Origin: JABMQW01 sp964439935
Lineage (GTDB): Bacteria; Fidelibacterota; Marinisomatia; Marinisomatales; TCS56
Direction: 5' to 3'
DNA: 64,000 nt
NCBI GenBank assembly: GCA_964439935.1
Contig: CAYTPW010000001.1
Location: 124,001 to 188,000, forward strand
A model generated the notes under the pieces. It was not told the DNA's origin, searched no databases, and worked only from the letters and a program-made list of their open reading frames with translations. Position numbers and translations under genes: made by a program. Of this stretch, positions 18,913 through 27,165 are shown piece after piece; positions within the stretch are counted from its first letter, which is position 1, and each line of letters opens with the position of its first letter.

Positions 18913-20262
18913 TTGAAAACTAAACATATCCACCATCACCTATTGCTGATTGCATCAATTTTTATCAGTACTGTAATTGGCCAGGTAGATGGTCATAAAA
19001 CCGCAATTCCCGAATTCGATTCCGCCATACGTCTTGGTTATGAATCAAACAGGAATTACGATTTACCGGCACAACCTGCACTGGCAGATTACTTGACTGC
19101 CGCTTTGTATAATAATCCCCGGATCGCAGCAGCCTATGCACGCTGGCAGGCCGAGATTGAAAAAATCGCTATTGCCCGGGGACTACCTAATCCAAGTCTG
19201 AACTTTGGCTACTTCCTCACGAATGTGGAAACAGCGGTTGGTCCTCAGCAATTTAAAATCGGGTTGATGCAGTTGATCCCCTGGTTTGGTAAACTGCGCC
19301 TGGCGGAGAAAATGCAAACCATCCGGGCTGACATCGCTTTGGAAGAACTGCAGAATCAGATAAATGGGTTGGTCTATCAAGTCACTGCCATTTACCTGGA
19401 TTATTATTTTCTACAACGCTCGATTGATATTACCAATCAGAATATTGAACTGGTGCGGACTTGGGAACAGGTGGTGCGCAGTAAATATACAACAGCCCGT
19501 GCCGGCCATCCAGATCTGATTAAAACCCAAATCGAGCTTATCAAGCTTGAGGATGATCTCAAAACCCTGGAATCCAAACGACAACCAATGCTGGAAAAAT
19601 TCAGGGCTTCATTGAATGATGGCAATCTTGCTGGAATTTCGGTTTCTGACTCGATTACCGGTAAGGCAGGCTCAATTAATAAAGATCAGGTAGCAGCCAG
19701 TATTCTTAATGATAATCCCTTCTACCGTGCTGCCGAGTTGAGGCATAATCTGACTAATAGTGCTGTTAAACAGGCGCACCTGGACTATTATCCCGATCTC
19801 GGCCTGGGATTCGACTACATTGGTACCGGTGAGAAATCAATGAATGGTGAGGCCGTGGCCGAGAGTGGTAAAGATCCGCTGGTTTTTATGTTGTCATTAA
19901 ATCTGCCGATCTGGTTTGGGAAAACCAGGCACCAGGTCAACACCGCCCGCTATCAACAGCGGACTGCCGATGAAATGCAGACAGCAATTGAAAACAAACT
20001 GAGAGCCGAACTCGAGCAAGTCTGGTTCGAACTGGAAGATGCCCGGCGAAAGACAGACCTCTACCGCCAGGGACTGATTCCGAAAAGCCTCGAATCATTA
20101 CGGGCTTCCGAAAAAGCTTATATTGCGGAAAAGATGGATTTCTTGAATCTGGTGGATTCGCAACGACGCTATCTGCAATTCCTGCTGGAATTTGAGAAAT
20201 CACAGGTAAACTACCAGAAAGCATTCGCCAGGCTGGAACAGCTGGCTGGGAGAGATTTATGA
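18913..20262 (+). CDS. cusC: CusC-like TolC-family outer-membrane efflux channel
   Basis: Outer-membrane factor of a tripartite metal-efflux pump. A TTG start at 18913 is chosen because CAGGAG lies 7 bases upstream and the product then begins with a signal peptide (MKTKHIHHHLLLIASIFI, cleaved near GQVDG). An earlier in-frame TTG at 18892 has no such site. The mature chain (about 425 residues) has the two TolC/OEP repeats with long helices (YNNPRIAAAYARWQAEIEKI; DNPFYRAAELRHNLTNS) and small inter-helix strands. There is no N-terminal Cys, unlike E. coli CusC. It overlaps the start of the CusB-like gene by 4 bases (ATGA), so translation is coupled. Confidence 0.88.
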   Translation: MKTKHIHHHLLLIASIFISTVIGQVDGHKTAIPEFDSAIRLGYESNRNYDLPAQPALADYLTAALYNNPRIAAAYARWQAEIEKIAIARGLPNPSLNFGYFLTNVETAVGPQQFKIGLMQLIPWFGKLRLAEKMQTIRADIALEELQNQINGLVYQVTAIYLDYYFLQRSIDITNQNIELVRTWEQVVRSKYTTARAGHPDLIKTQIELIKLEDDLKTLESKRQPMLEKFRASLNDGNLAGISVSDSITGKAGSINKDQVAASILNDNPFYRAAELRHNLTNSAVKQAHLDYYPDLGLGFDYIGTGEKSMNGEAVAESGKDPLVFMLSLNLPIWFGKTRHQVNTARYQQRTADEMQTAIENKLRAELEQVWFELEDARRKTDLYRQGLIPKSLESLRASEKAYIAEKMDFLNLVDSQRRYLQFLLEFEKSQVNYQKAFARLEQLAGRDL

Positions 20263-22316
20263 GTAAACTAGTTGATCTATTAAAGAAATACACTGATTTG
20301 ATTTTAGCATATCTGAAATCAATAACGAAATCTGCCTGGATATTAATCGGAATCGCCTTTATCAGTGGGCTTTTAATACGTGGTGGTGGGACACCTGAAA
20401 TTGCATCTGCAGTTGCAGTGGAAGCCCATGATCATGAGAGAAAGGCACAATGGTGGACCTGTTCAATGCATCCGCAGGTTAAACTACCAGAAGCAGGGCA
20501 GTGTCCCATTTGTTTCATGGATCTGATACCAATGGATACAGGGATTGACGATGCAGGCTCCCGGGAGCTTAAATTGTCGACCGGGGCGATTGAACTGGCT
20601 GAAATTGCGACAACTATTGTTGGCCGCGGACTGGCCAGGTCAGAAGTCCTGTTATCCGGCAAAGTAGAATACGATGAAACACGCATCAAAACGATCACAT
20701 CCTGGGTATCGGGTCGCCTGGAAAGGCTATATGTAGATTATACCGGTATCACCGTCAAGAATGGTGATCACCTGGTTGACATTTACAGCCCGGATCTGTA
20801 TGCCGCACAGGAAGAGTTGATCCAGGCTCTCAAATCAGTCAATACTGCAAAGCAGGGATTCGCCTCATCCACGGCACAGGTTACTCTGGAAGCAGCACGA
20901 GAAAAATTATCCTTACTGGGTCTTACTGCAAATCAAATATTGGAAATTGAAAAGCGCGGGACACCGGAAGATAGATTAACAATATTCAGCCCCTTATCTG
21001 GAATTGTGATCCATAAAAATGCCGTCGAGGGTCGTTATGTAAAAACCGGTTCTCCAATCTATACAATAGCTGATTTAAGCCGGGTTTGGATTATTCTTGA
21101 TGCCTATGAATCAGAACTGCCCTGGTTGCGATTCGGACAGGAAGTGGAATTCACCGCCGAGGCTATTCCGGGTGAATCTTTTAAAGGTAGGATTACTTTC
21201 ATTGATCCGATTCTTGATCCCAAAACCAGAACTGTTCAAGTAAGAATCAATCTCTTAAATAAAGACAATAAATTAAAGCCGGGAATGTTTATACGGGCCA
21301 AAGTCGAAGCTATTCTGGATGAAAACGGACAGGCGGTTAATAACCAGCTGGCTGGTAAATGGATCGGCCCTATGCACCCGGAAATTGTAAAAGATGGCTC
21401 TGGACAGTGTGATGTCTGTGGCATGGATCTGGTGCCGGTCGAGCAATTGGGTATTGTAACTCTAACTCAATCAGATCAGCAGCCCCTGTTAGTACCGGCA
21501 AGTGCTGTTTTGAAAACCGGAAAACGAGCTCTGGTCTACGTGAAACTTCCTGGTCGGGAAGAGCCAACTTTTGTGAGCCGCGAAGTGGTCTTAGGTCCCA
21601 GGGCCGGCGAAAATTATATCGTCCTTTCAGGATTGGCGGTCGGGGAAGAAGTAGTCACCAATGGCAATTTCAAGATCGACAGCGCCATGCAAATTTCTGC
21701 CAAACCCAGTATGATGAATCCGGAAGGCGGAGTGGCCATGACCAGGTATGAGCATCATGGTGGTAGTTCAAGGCCGACTAAAACCAAACCAGAGCAAAAA
21801 GAGAAGCTGGAATCCAGCATGGCTTACCATAATACTGTTAAACATTTATTCGATGGTTATTTCGTCGCTCAAACTGCTTTGGCGAGCGATGATTTGAATC
21901 GAGCGAAGGCTTCGCTTTATGCAATAAATTTACTAGCCGGTGCAATCAAGGATGAAAAGCTGGAGTTGTCGGTGACCTCACTGAAATTCTGGCAAGCAGA
22001 GCGACAGAATCTGCTTAAAGCCACCGAGCATGCCAACCACTGGTCAGATTTTGGCGCTGCACGGGCCGCATTCGAAACAGTCAGCGCTATTATTAACAAG
22101 CTGGAAAAATATCTGGGTCATGGTGGCGATCAGACTTATTATGAAATATTCTGTCCGATGGCATTCGACAACGCTGGTGCCTATTGGCTCCAGACTGATA
22201 AAAAGGTCAGCAATCCCTATTTCGGAGCCAAAATGCTCCGGTGCGGTGAAGTGAAATCGGAGTTTAAACCTACTTTAGTCGTGAGTAACATATCGGGACA
22301 CGCAGACAATGAATAA
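20259..22316 (+). CDS. cusB: CusB-like periplasmic adaptor with two metal-binding HMBD modules and DUF3347
   Basis: Membrane-fusion protein linking inner-membrane pump and outer-membrane channel, here with built-in metal-binding parts. Order: transmembrane anchor (about 26-41), a heavy-metal-binding domain (about 65-93; TCSMHPQVKLPEAGQCPICF), adaptor core with lipoyl and helical hairpin segments (about 110-355), a second heavy-metal-binding domain (about 366-395; MHPEIVKDGSGQCDVCGMDL), membrane-proximal strands, and a C-terminal DUF3347 domain (about 520-677; CPMAFDNAGAYWLQ). At 685 residues it is much longer than E. coli CusB (about 400). It overlaps cusC by 4 and the CusA-like gene by 8 bases. 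The CxMHP and CGMDL motifs fit Cu(I)/Ag(I). Confidence 0.9.
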   Translation: MSKLVDLLKKYTDLILAYLKSITKSAWILIGIAFISGLLIRGGGTPEIASAVAVEAHDHERKAQWWTCSMHPQVKLPEAGQCPICFMDLIPMDTGIDDAGSRELKLSTGAIELAEIATTIVGRGLARSEVLLSGKVEYDETRIKTITSWVSGRLERLYVDYTGITVKNGDHLVDIYSPDLYAAQEELIQALKSVNTAKQGFASSTAQVTLEAAREKLSLLGLTANQILEIEKRGTPEDRLTIFSPLSGIVIHKNAVEGRYVKTGSPIYTIADLSRVWIILDAYESELPWLRFGQEVEFTAEAIPGESFKGRITFIDPILDPKTRTVQVRINLLNKDNKLKPGMFIRAKVEAILDENGQAVNNQLAGKWIGPMHPEIVKDGSGQCDVCGMDLVPVEQLGIVTLTQSDQQPLLVPASAVLKTGKRALVYVKLPGREEPTFVSREVVLGPRAGENYIVLSGLAVGEEVVTNGNFKIDSAMQISAKPSMMNPEGGVAMTRYEHHGGSSRPTKTKPEQKEKLESSMAYHNTVKHLFDGYFVAQTALASDDLNRAKASLYAINLLAGAIKDEKLELSVTSLKFWQAERQNLLKATEHANHWSDFGAARAAFETVSAIINKLEKYLGHGGDQTYYEIFCPMAFDNAGAYWLQTDKKVSNPYFGAKMLRCGEVKSEFKPTLVVSNISGHADNE

Positions 22317-25300
22317 TATCGAACGCTTGCCCTTATTGGACAGAATAATTAAATATTGTATCGAGAATAAATTGATCGTAACTATGGTGCTGCTGGCGCT
22401 GATCGGCTGGGGTATCATAGTGGCGCCCTTCGACTGGGACCTGCCCGGTTTGCCCCGTGACCCGGTACCGGTGGATGCCATCCCGGACATTGGCGAGAAT
22501 CAGCAAATCGTATTCACTAAATGGATGGGACGTTCCCCCCAGGATGTGGAGGACCAGGTATCCTATCCGCTAACAGTGGCACTATTGGGCGTGCCGGAAG
22601 TGAAAACAATTCGCTCCTATTCCATGTTCGGCTTTTCTACGATTTACGTAATCTTTAAAGAGAAGGCAGAATTTTACTGGACCCGCAGCCGGATATTGGA
22701 AAAACTGAATTCATTGCCTTCCGGTACCCTGCCGCCGGGTGTCCAGCCTGCTTTGGGACCGGATGCCACCGCTTTGGGACAAGTCTATTGGTACACACTG
22801 GAAGGTCGTGATGAAGACGGCCAGCCCGCCGGCGGCTGGGATTTGCAGGAACTGCGCTCAATTCAGGACTGGTATGTGAGGTATGCCTTGCAATCGGCAG
22901 ATGGCGTTTCGGAAGCGGCCTCGATCGGGGGACATATCAAGGAATACCAGATTGATGTTGATCCGGCTGCAATGCGGGAACATGGAATCAGTTTAACCAA
23001 TATATTTCAGGCCGTTCGCAATTCAAATCTGGATGTGGGCGCCCGGACGATTGAGGTCAACCGGGTGGAATACGTGGTGCGGGGGCTGGGTTTTATCAAA
23101 ACGCTGGAAGATGTGGAATTCACCGTTATCAAGAGCGTCGATAATGTGCCGATTTATATCAAGGATGTGGCTCACGTTGCATTGGGTCCGGCTCTGCGGC
23201 GAGGTGTGCTGGACAAGGAAGGGGCCGAAGCGGTCGGCGGTGTAGTCGTAGTACGCTACGGTGAAAATCCGTTGTCTACTATTAAAAACATCAAAACTAA
23301 AATTGCCGAGATCAGTCCCGGTCTGCCGAGTAAAGAACTGCCGGACGGCCGCACTTCACAGGTCACAATCGTCCCATTTTATGATCGTACCGGATTGATT
23401 TACGAAACCCTCGGTACTTTGAATCATGCCCTGCGTGATGAAATCCTGATCACGATCATCGTAATTCTGCTGATGGTGATGCACCTGAAAACTTCGCTGC
23501 TGATCACTGGGTTGCTACCACTGACGGTACTGATGGTGTTCATCGGGATGAAGCTGTTTGGAGTGGAGGCAAATATTGTTGCGTTATCGGGAATAGCAAT
23601 TGCCATCGGTACTATAGTAGACATGGGAATTGTGGTCTCGGAGAATATGCTGAAACATCTCGAGCAGGCAAGTGAGGATGAAAATAGATTGGATGTTCTG
23701 TTTCGAGCTGCCTCGGAAGTTGGTGGCGCGGTCTTGACAGCTGTTTCTACTACAGTAGTAAGTTTTTTACCGGTGTTCACCATGGAAGCGGCGGAAGGTA
23801 AATTATTCAAACCGCTGGCCTATACCAAAACCTTCGCATTGATTTCTTCGGTCATTATTGCTCTTACAGTCCTGCCGCCACTAGCCCATGTCCTGTATGG
23901 CAGCAAACTACGGAATGAACGTTTGAAGCAAATTCTCAATGGACTGATAATCCTGATTGGTCTGGTAATTATGTTTGTTATCAAGTGGTGGATGGGCGTT
24001 ATTGTAATTGCCTTCGGAGTATTCCCGTTTATTAAGCGATACTTCAACAATACAGTTAATGAAATAATGCCTGTTGCGGTAAATCTTTTTGCAATAGTAT
24101 TGGTTGGTGCCATTCTGGCCGGTACCTGGGCACCTCTGGGATATGACCATAGTTGGTGGGCTAATGCGGGTTTTGTAGCATTGTTGTTGACCACAGTCAT
24201 GGGTGTGATAATGCTGTTCACACGGATTTATCCCCGCTTACTGCGCCAGGCACTGGATCATAAAATTCTGGCTCTGTCAATCCCGGGAATACTGATTATA
24301 ATCGGATTCACAGCCTGGCTTGGTTTCGGTAACTTGACTGGCTTTTTGCCGGATTTCATGAAATCGAATCGGGTATATCAGAGTCTAGTGCACAATTTTC
24401 CGGGTCTCGGCAAGGAATTCATGCCGCCCCTGGACGAAGGCTCATTTCTATACATGCCCACCACCATGCCCCATGCCGGGATCGAAGAAGCTACCGACGT
24501 TTTAAGAAAACTGGATATGGCTCTGTATTCCGTACCTGAGGTAGAATTGGTAGTCGGTAAACTGGGGCGGGCTGAAACGCCATTGGATCCGGCACCGATC
24601 TCGATGGTCGAAACGGTGGTTAATTATAAATCGGAATATATGACTGATACAGATGGCAAGCGCTTAACATTCAAAATCGACAGTAATGGCAAATATGTTC
24701 GCGATGGGAAAGATGAATTGATTCCTGACCAGCACGGTAAAGTGTTCCGGCAATGGCGCGATCATATTCACACTAACCAGGATATCTGGGACGAACTTGT
24801 GAAGGTGGCCCGGATTCCCGGCACTACATCAGCGCCCCGGCTGCAACCGATCTCGGCCCGGATCGTTATGTTGCAAAGTGGAATGCGCGCTCCAATGGGA
24901 ATCAAAGTTAAGGGTCCTGATCTGGAAACGATTGAAAAAGTCGGACTGGAGCTTGAAAGATATCTGAAGGAGGTGCCTTCAGTCAAGGCGGCAGCCGTAT
25001 TCGCCGACCGTATCGTTGGCAAACCCTATCTGGAGATAGAGATTGACCGCCGGGCAATTGCCCGCTATGGAATTCCTTTAAAACGGGTACAGGATGTAAT
25101 CGAAGTAGCCATTGGCGGTAAACAGATCACTACTACGGTTGAGGGACGCGAACGGTATCCGGTCCGAGTTCGGTATTTACGCGAGTTACGGGGAACAATT
25201 GAATCTTTGTCTGATATCCTGGTTCCTGCCAACGATGGTGCCCAGATTCCGATCGGCCAACTGGCGCAAATTAATTATGTACGCGGCCCCCAGGTCATTA

Positions 25301-26070
25301 AAAGTGAAGATACTTTCCTGATCGGCTATGTACTATTTGATAAAAAAGACGGCTGGGCCGAGGTTGATGTTGTTGAACAGGCTCAGCACTTTTTGCAGCT
25401 GAAAATTGACAATGGTGAGCTCGTTATCCCTGCCGGAGTCAGTTATACTTTTGCCGGTTCTTATGAAAATCAAATCCGGGCTATGAAAAAACTGAGAATA
25501 ATCCTGCCACTGGCGTTATTTGCTATATTTATGATACTCTATCTGCAATTTCGCCGGGTGTCAACGACTGCGATAGTATTTTCCGGAATCGTGGTAGCCT
25601 GGGCCGGTGGATTTACCATGCTCTGGTTGTACAGCCAGGATTGGTTTTTGAATTTTAGCCTGGCAGGAATTGACATGCGTGGACTATTCCAGATTCATCC
25701 GGTCAATCTCAGTGTCGCAGTATGGGTTGGATTCCTGGCTTTATTTGGAATTGCCACCGATGACGGGGTTATCATCAGCACCTATCTTGACCAGAGTTTT
25801 GCCAAGCGCCATCCAAAGACAGTCCAAGAAATCCGGGAAGCTACCATTTATGCCGGTTCGCGGCGGGTCCGGCCAGCTATGATGACTGCAGCGACGACAA
25901 TTCTAGCTTTAATCCCGGTGCTGACTTCAACCGGCCGAGGCTCGGATGTGATGGTGCCAATGGCAATCCCTTCCTTCGGCGGAATGGTATTTGTCATTTT
26001 AACCACTTTTGTAGTTCCGATCTTGTATTCGGCCTGGGCTGAAAGGCGGATCATTAATGATGTTGAATAA
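22309..26070 (+). CDS. cusA: CusA/CzcA-type heavy-metal RND efflux pump with extra membrane segments
   Basis: Inner-membrane proton-driven pump exporting metal ions (HME-RND family). Features are the N-terminal membrane helix and porter domain, the TM4 motif LSGIAIAIGTIVDMGIVVSE with the proton-relay Asp near residue 437, and GTTSAPRLQPISARIVMLQS followed by GMRAPMGIKVKG (about 845-865). The Met residues there align with the Cu-binding Met region of E. coli CusA. The second half ends with TDDGVIISTYLDQSF. The protein has 1253 residues against about 1050 for E. coli CusA. The excess includes about four extra hydrophobic segments at residues 542-640 and an extended periplasmic insertion near 780-820. 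It is the third gene of the overlapping cus set. Confidence 0.92.
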   Translation: MNNIERLPLLDRIIKYCIENKLIVTMVLLALIGWGIIVAPFDWDLPGLPRDPVPVDAIPDIGENQQIVFTKWMGRSPQDVEDQVSYPLTVALLGVPEVKTIRSYSMFGFSTIYVIFKEKAEFYWTRSRILEKLNSLPSGTLPPGVQPALGPDATALGQVYWYTLEGRDEDGQPAGGWDLQELRSIQDWYVRYALQSADGVSEAASIGGHIKEYQIDVDPAAMREHGISLTNIFQAVRNSNLDVGARTIEVNRVEYVVRGLGFIKTLEDVEFTVIKSVDNVPIYIKDVAHVALGPALRRGVLDKEGAEAVGGVVVVRYGENPLSTIKNIKTKIAEISPGLPSKELPDGRTSQVTIVPFYDRTGLIYETLGTLNHALRDEILITIIVILLMVMHLKTSLLITGLLPLTVLMVFIGMKLFGVEANIVALSGIAIAIGTIVDMGIVVSENMLKHLEQASEDENRLDVLFRAASEVGGAVLTAVSTTVVSFLPVFTMEAAEGKLFKPLAYTKTFALISSVIIALTVLPPLAHVLYGSKLRNERLKQILNGLIILIGLVIMFVIKWWMGVIVIAFGVFPFIKRYFNNTVNEIMPVAVNLFAIVLVGAILAGTWAPLGYDHSWWANAGFVALLLTTVMGVIMLFTRIYPRLLRQALDHKILALSIPGILIIIGFTAWLGFGNLTGFLPDFMKSNRVYQSLVHNFPGLGKEFMPPLDEGSFLYMPTTMPHAGIEEATDVLRKLDMALYSVPEVELVVGKLGRAETPLDPAPISMVETVVNYKSEYMTDTDGKRLTFKIDSNGKYVRDGKDELIPDQHGKVFRQWRDHIHTNQDIWDELVKVARIPGTTSAPRLQPISARIVMLQSGMRAPMGIKVKGPDLETIEKVGLELERYLKEVPSVKAAAVFADRIVGKPYLEIEIDRRAIARYGIPLKRVQDVIEVAIGGKQITTTVEGRERYPVRVRYLRELRGTIESLSDILVPANDGAQIPIGQLAQINYVRGPQVIKSEDTFLIGYVLFDKKDGWAEVDVVEQAQHFLQLKIDNGELVIPAGVSYTFAGSYENQIRAMKKLRIILPLALFAIFMILYLQFRRVSTTAIVFSGIVVAWAGGFTMLWLYSQDWFLNFSLAGIDMRGLFQIHPVNLSVAVWVGFLALFGIATDDGVIISTYLDQSFAKRHPKTVQEIREATIYAGSRRVRPAMMTAATTILALIPVLTSTGRGSDVMVPMAIPSFGGMVFVILTTFVVPILYSAWAERRIINDVE

Positions 26071-26102
26071 AAAATTAAATTAGAAAAACGAAAGGATCTA
26101 AA

Positions 26103-26489
26103 ATGAATAAGAAACTGATTGTTTTTGGATTAGTTATACTGGCGGTTTTCGGGGCTTGTGGTAAATCAAAAGCACCGGAAATGGTCGAACAAAAAATGGA
26201 TCACTCATCAATGACAATGGCTGAAGTTGATAAAGGTCAAGTAAATCCTGATGAGCGTGTGATTTACTATACCTGTCCGATGAAATCCCATAAGCATGTC
26301 CACAGTGCCGAACCCGGAAAATGTGAAGAATGCGGTATGGCCCTGGTAGCCGGTGTTGTTACTTCGGAAGAGCATAAGGAATTTTACGGCTGCCCAATGG
26401 AGGTCCACAGCCATGTGCGTAGTGACAAACCCGGTGTTTGTGAAGATTGTGGGATGAAGTTAAAACCAATGCGATTGGTGAAAAGCTAA
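26103..26489 (+). CDS. Metal-binding lipoprotein with two HMBD modules
   Basis: Small lipoprotein (128 residues; lipobox VFGAC with Cys19) anchored in the periplasm. It carries a Met/His-rich linker (EQKMDHSSMTMA) and two heavy-metal-binding modules, residues about 56-84 (TCPMKSHKHVHSAEPGKC, then CGM) and 95-124 (CPMEVHSHVRSDKPGVC, then CGM). The same module type occurs in the CusB-like protein. I infer a periplasmic Cu/Ag scavenger that hands ions to the pump. A good Shine-Dalgarno (AAAGGA) lies 7 bases upstream, and the start is 32 bases after the CusA-like stop, so it belongs to the operon. Confidence 0.88.
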   Translation: MNKKLIVFGLVILAVFGACGKSKAPEMVEQKMDHSSMTMAEVDKGQVNPDERVIYYTCPMKSHKHVHSAEPGKCEECGMALVAGVVTSEEHKEFYGCPMEVHSHVRSDKPGVCEDCGMKLKPMRLVKS

Positions 26490-26496
26490 AATAATA

Positions 26497-26520
26497 GCCA
26501 GGCACTTAAAAGTGCCAGGC
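26497..26520. terminator. Hairpin after the cus operon
   Basis: A 7-bp perfect stem (GGCACTT / AAGTGCC, 2-nt loop) is extended past one mismatch by GCC/GGC. It lies directly after the lipoprotein stop and lacks a T-run, so it may be an attenuator or mRNA-stabilising hairpin. A second hairpin, CCACTT/AAGTGG with a 3-nt loop (26544-26558), follows just before the HMA frame. Confidence 0.5.
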
Positions 26521-26563
26521 AATTCATTAGATAAGGACTAAAGCCACTTTCAAAGTGGATGGA

Positions 26564-26776
26564 ATGAAAATCCGAGGCGGCTTTCTATGAAGCGGCTGAC
26601 CGGACAATATTGTCAGGGCTCTGGATGAGTCCCCAGGAATATATTCAATAACTTTTAATACCAGCACCCGGGAGTTTATGGTGACTTACGATGAAACGGT
26701 CACCAGGGTGGAAAAAATCCGGACTGTCGTTGAAAGATTGGATAATTTCCGGTTAAAGGATTGGCTGGTAGTATGA
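26564..26776 (+). CDS. Candidate selenoprotein: HMA metallochaperone with UxxU (two in-frame TGA)
   Basis: From the ATG at 26564 the frame reads MKIRGGFL, TGA (26588-26590), Ser-Gly, TGA (26597-26599), PDNIVRALDESPGIYSI, and on to TREFMVTYDETVTRVEKI and RLKDWLVV, ending at TGA 26774-26776. Length (70 codons), pattern and order are those of a complete heavy-metal-associated (HMA/MerP-like) domain. In that family the two TGA positions are exactly the metal-binding Cys of CSGC, with Ser-Gly kept between them. If both are read as selenocysteine the product is a UxxU Cu/Hg-binding chaperone, fitting its place after the cus genes. It could instead be a decaying gene: the start is weak (GTG 26555 is an alternative), no good Shine-Dalgarno is close, and a Sec-insertion system is not visible in the window. 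Confidence 0.55.
26616..26633 (+). promoter_or_regulatory. SECIS-like hairpin in the HMA frame
   Basis: GGGCTC (26616-26621) pairs with GAG-T-CCC (26627-26633): a 6-bp stem with one bulged U and a 5-nt loop UGGAU. The loop begins 22 bases after the second TGA and 31 after the first. Bacterial SECIS loops are known to lie roughly 16-37 bases downstream of the UGA and to carry a G near the loop start, so one hairpin could serve both codons. It was found by eye, with no folding energy computed. Confidence 0.4.
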
Positions 26777-27165
26777 CCGTAGCGGCTTACCTATCAGTCG
26801 TCGAGGAGGATTTATTTATAAGTAGTTTGAATTAGATATGGTACCATTGTGATCTCATGGCAAATATGCACTGACCGTGCCATGATTTAGCATGGTTCTA
26901 TCTACTCCTGTCGTATCAATCAGTTATTAATAATTTTATATGCAATTTAAACCAGAAAATACTAACTTAAGAAGTGTTCCAAACAATAGAGGCTGATCTC
27001 TTGTTAGGGTGAAACTAATCAGTGATGGGAGATTCCTCTATCTCATGAAAAAGGAATTGATTGGGGAAGATTGGGATAGCCACTATGAGGCTAAAGCAAA
27101 GTATGTATTGGTAGTTATGGTCAAATCGTAGCTTTCATAATATCAAATTCAAGGAGAAACAAACA
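26777..27165. other. Intergenic region before the second efflux operon
   Basis: About 390 bases. I see a GAGGAGG motif near 26804 with no suitable frame after it. There is also a 28-codon open frame, 27045-27131 (MKKELIGEDW start, ends MVKS), which lacks a ribosome-binding site and is probably not a gene. The ribosome-binding site AAGGAG just before 27166 belongs to the TolC-family gene. Confidence 0.4.

Noticed and set aside
22309..26070. Frameshift as the cause of the unusual length of the CusA-like protein
   Set aside because: One uninterrupted frame with family motifs before and after the insertion; the extra part is in-frame sequence.
26531..26563. Extra in-frame codons before the HMA ATG that read TFKVDG
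   Set aside because: They look like an HMA strand, but no usual start codon except GTG 26555 exists and the stretch overlaps the hairpin. Kept only as a caution that the true start may be lost.
27045..27131. 28-codon frame before the TolC-family gene
   Set aside because: No ribosome site and no recognisable pattern.
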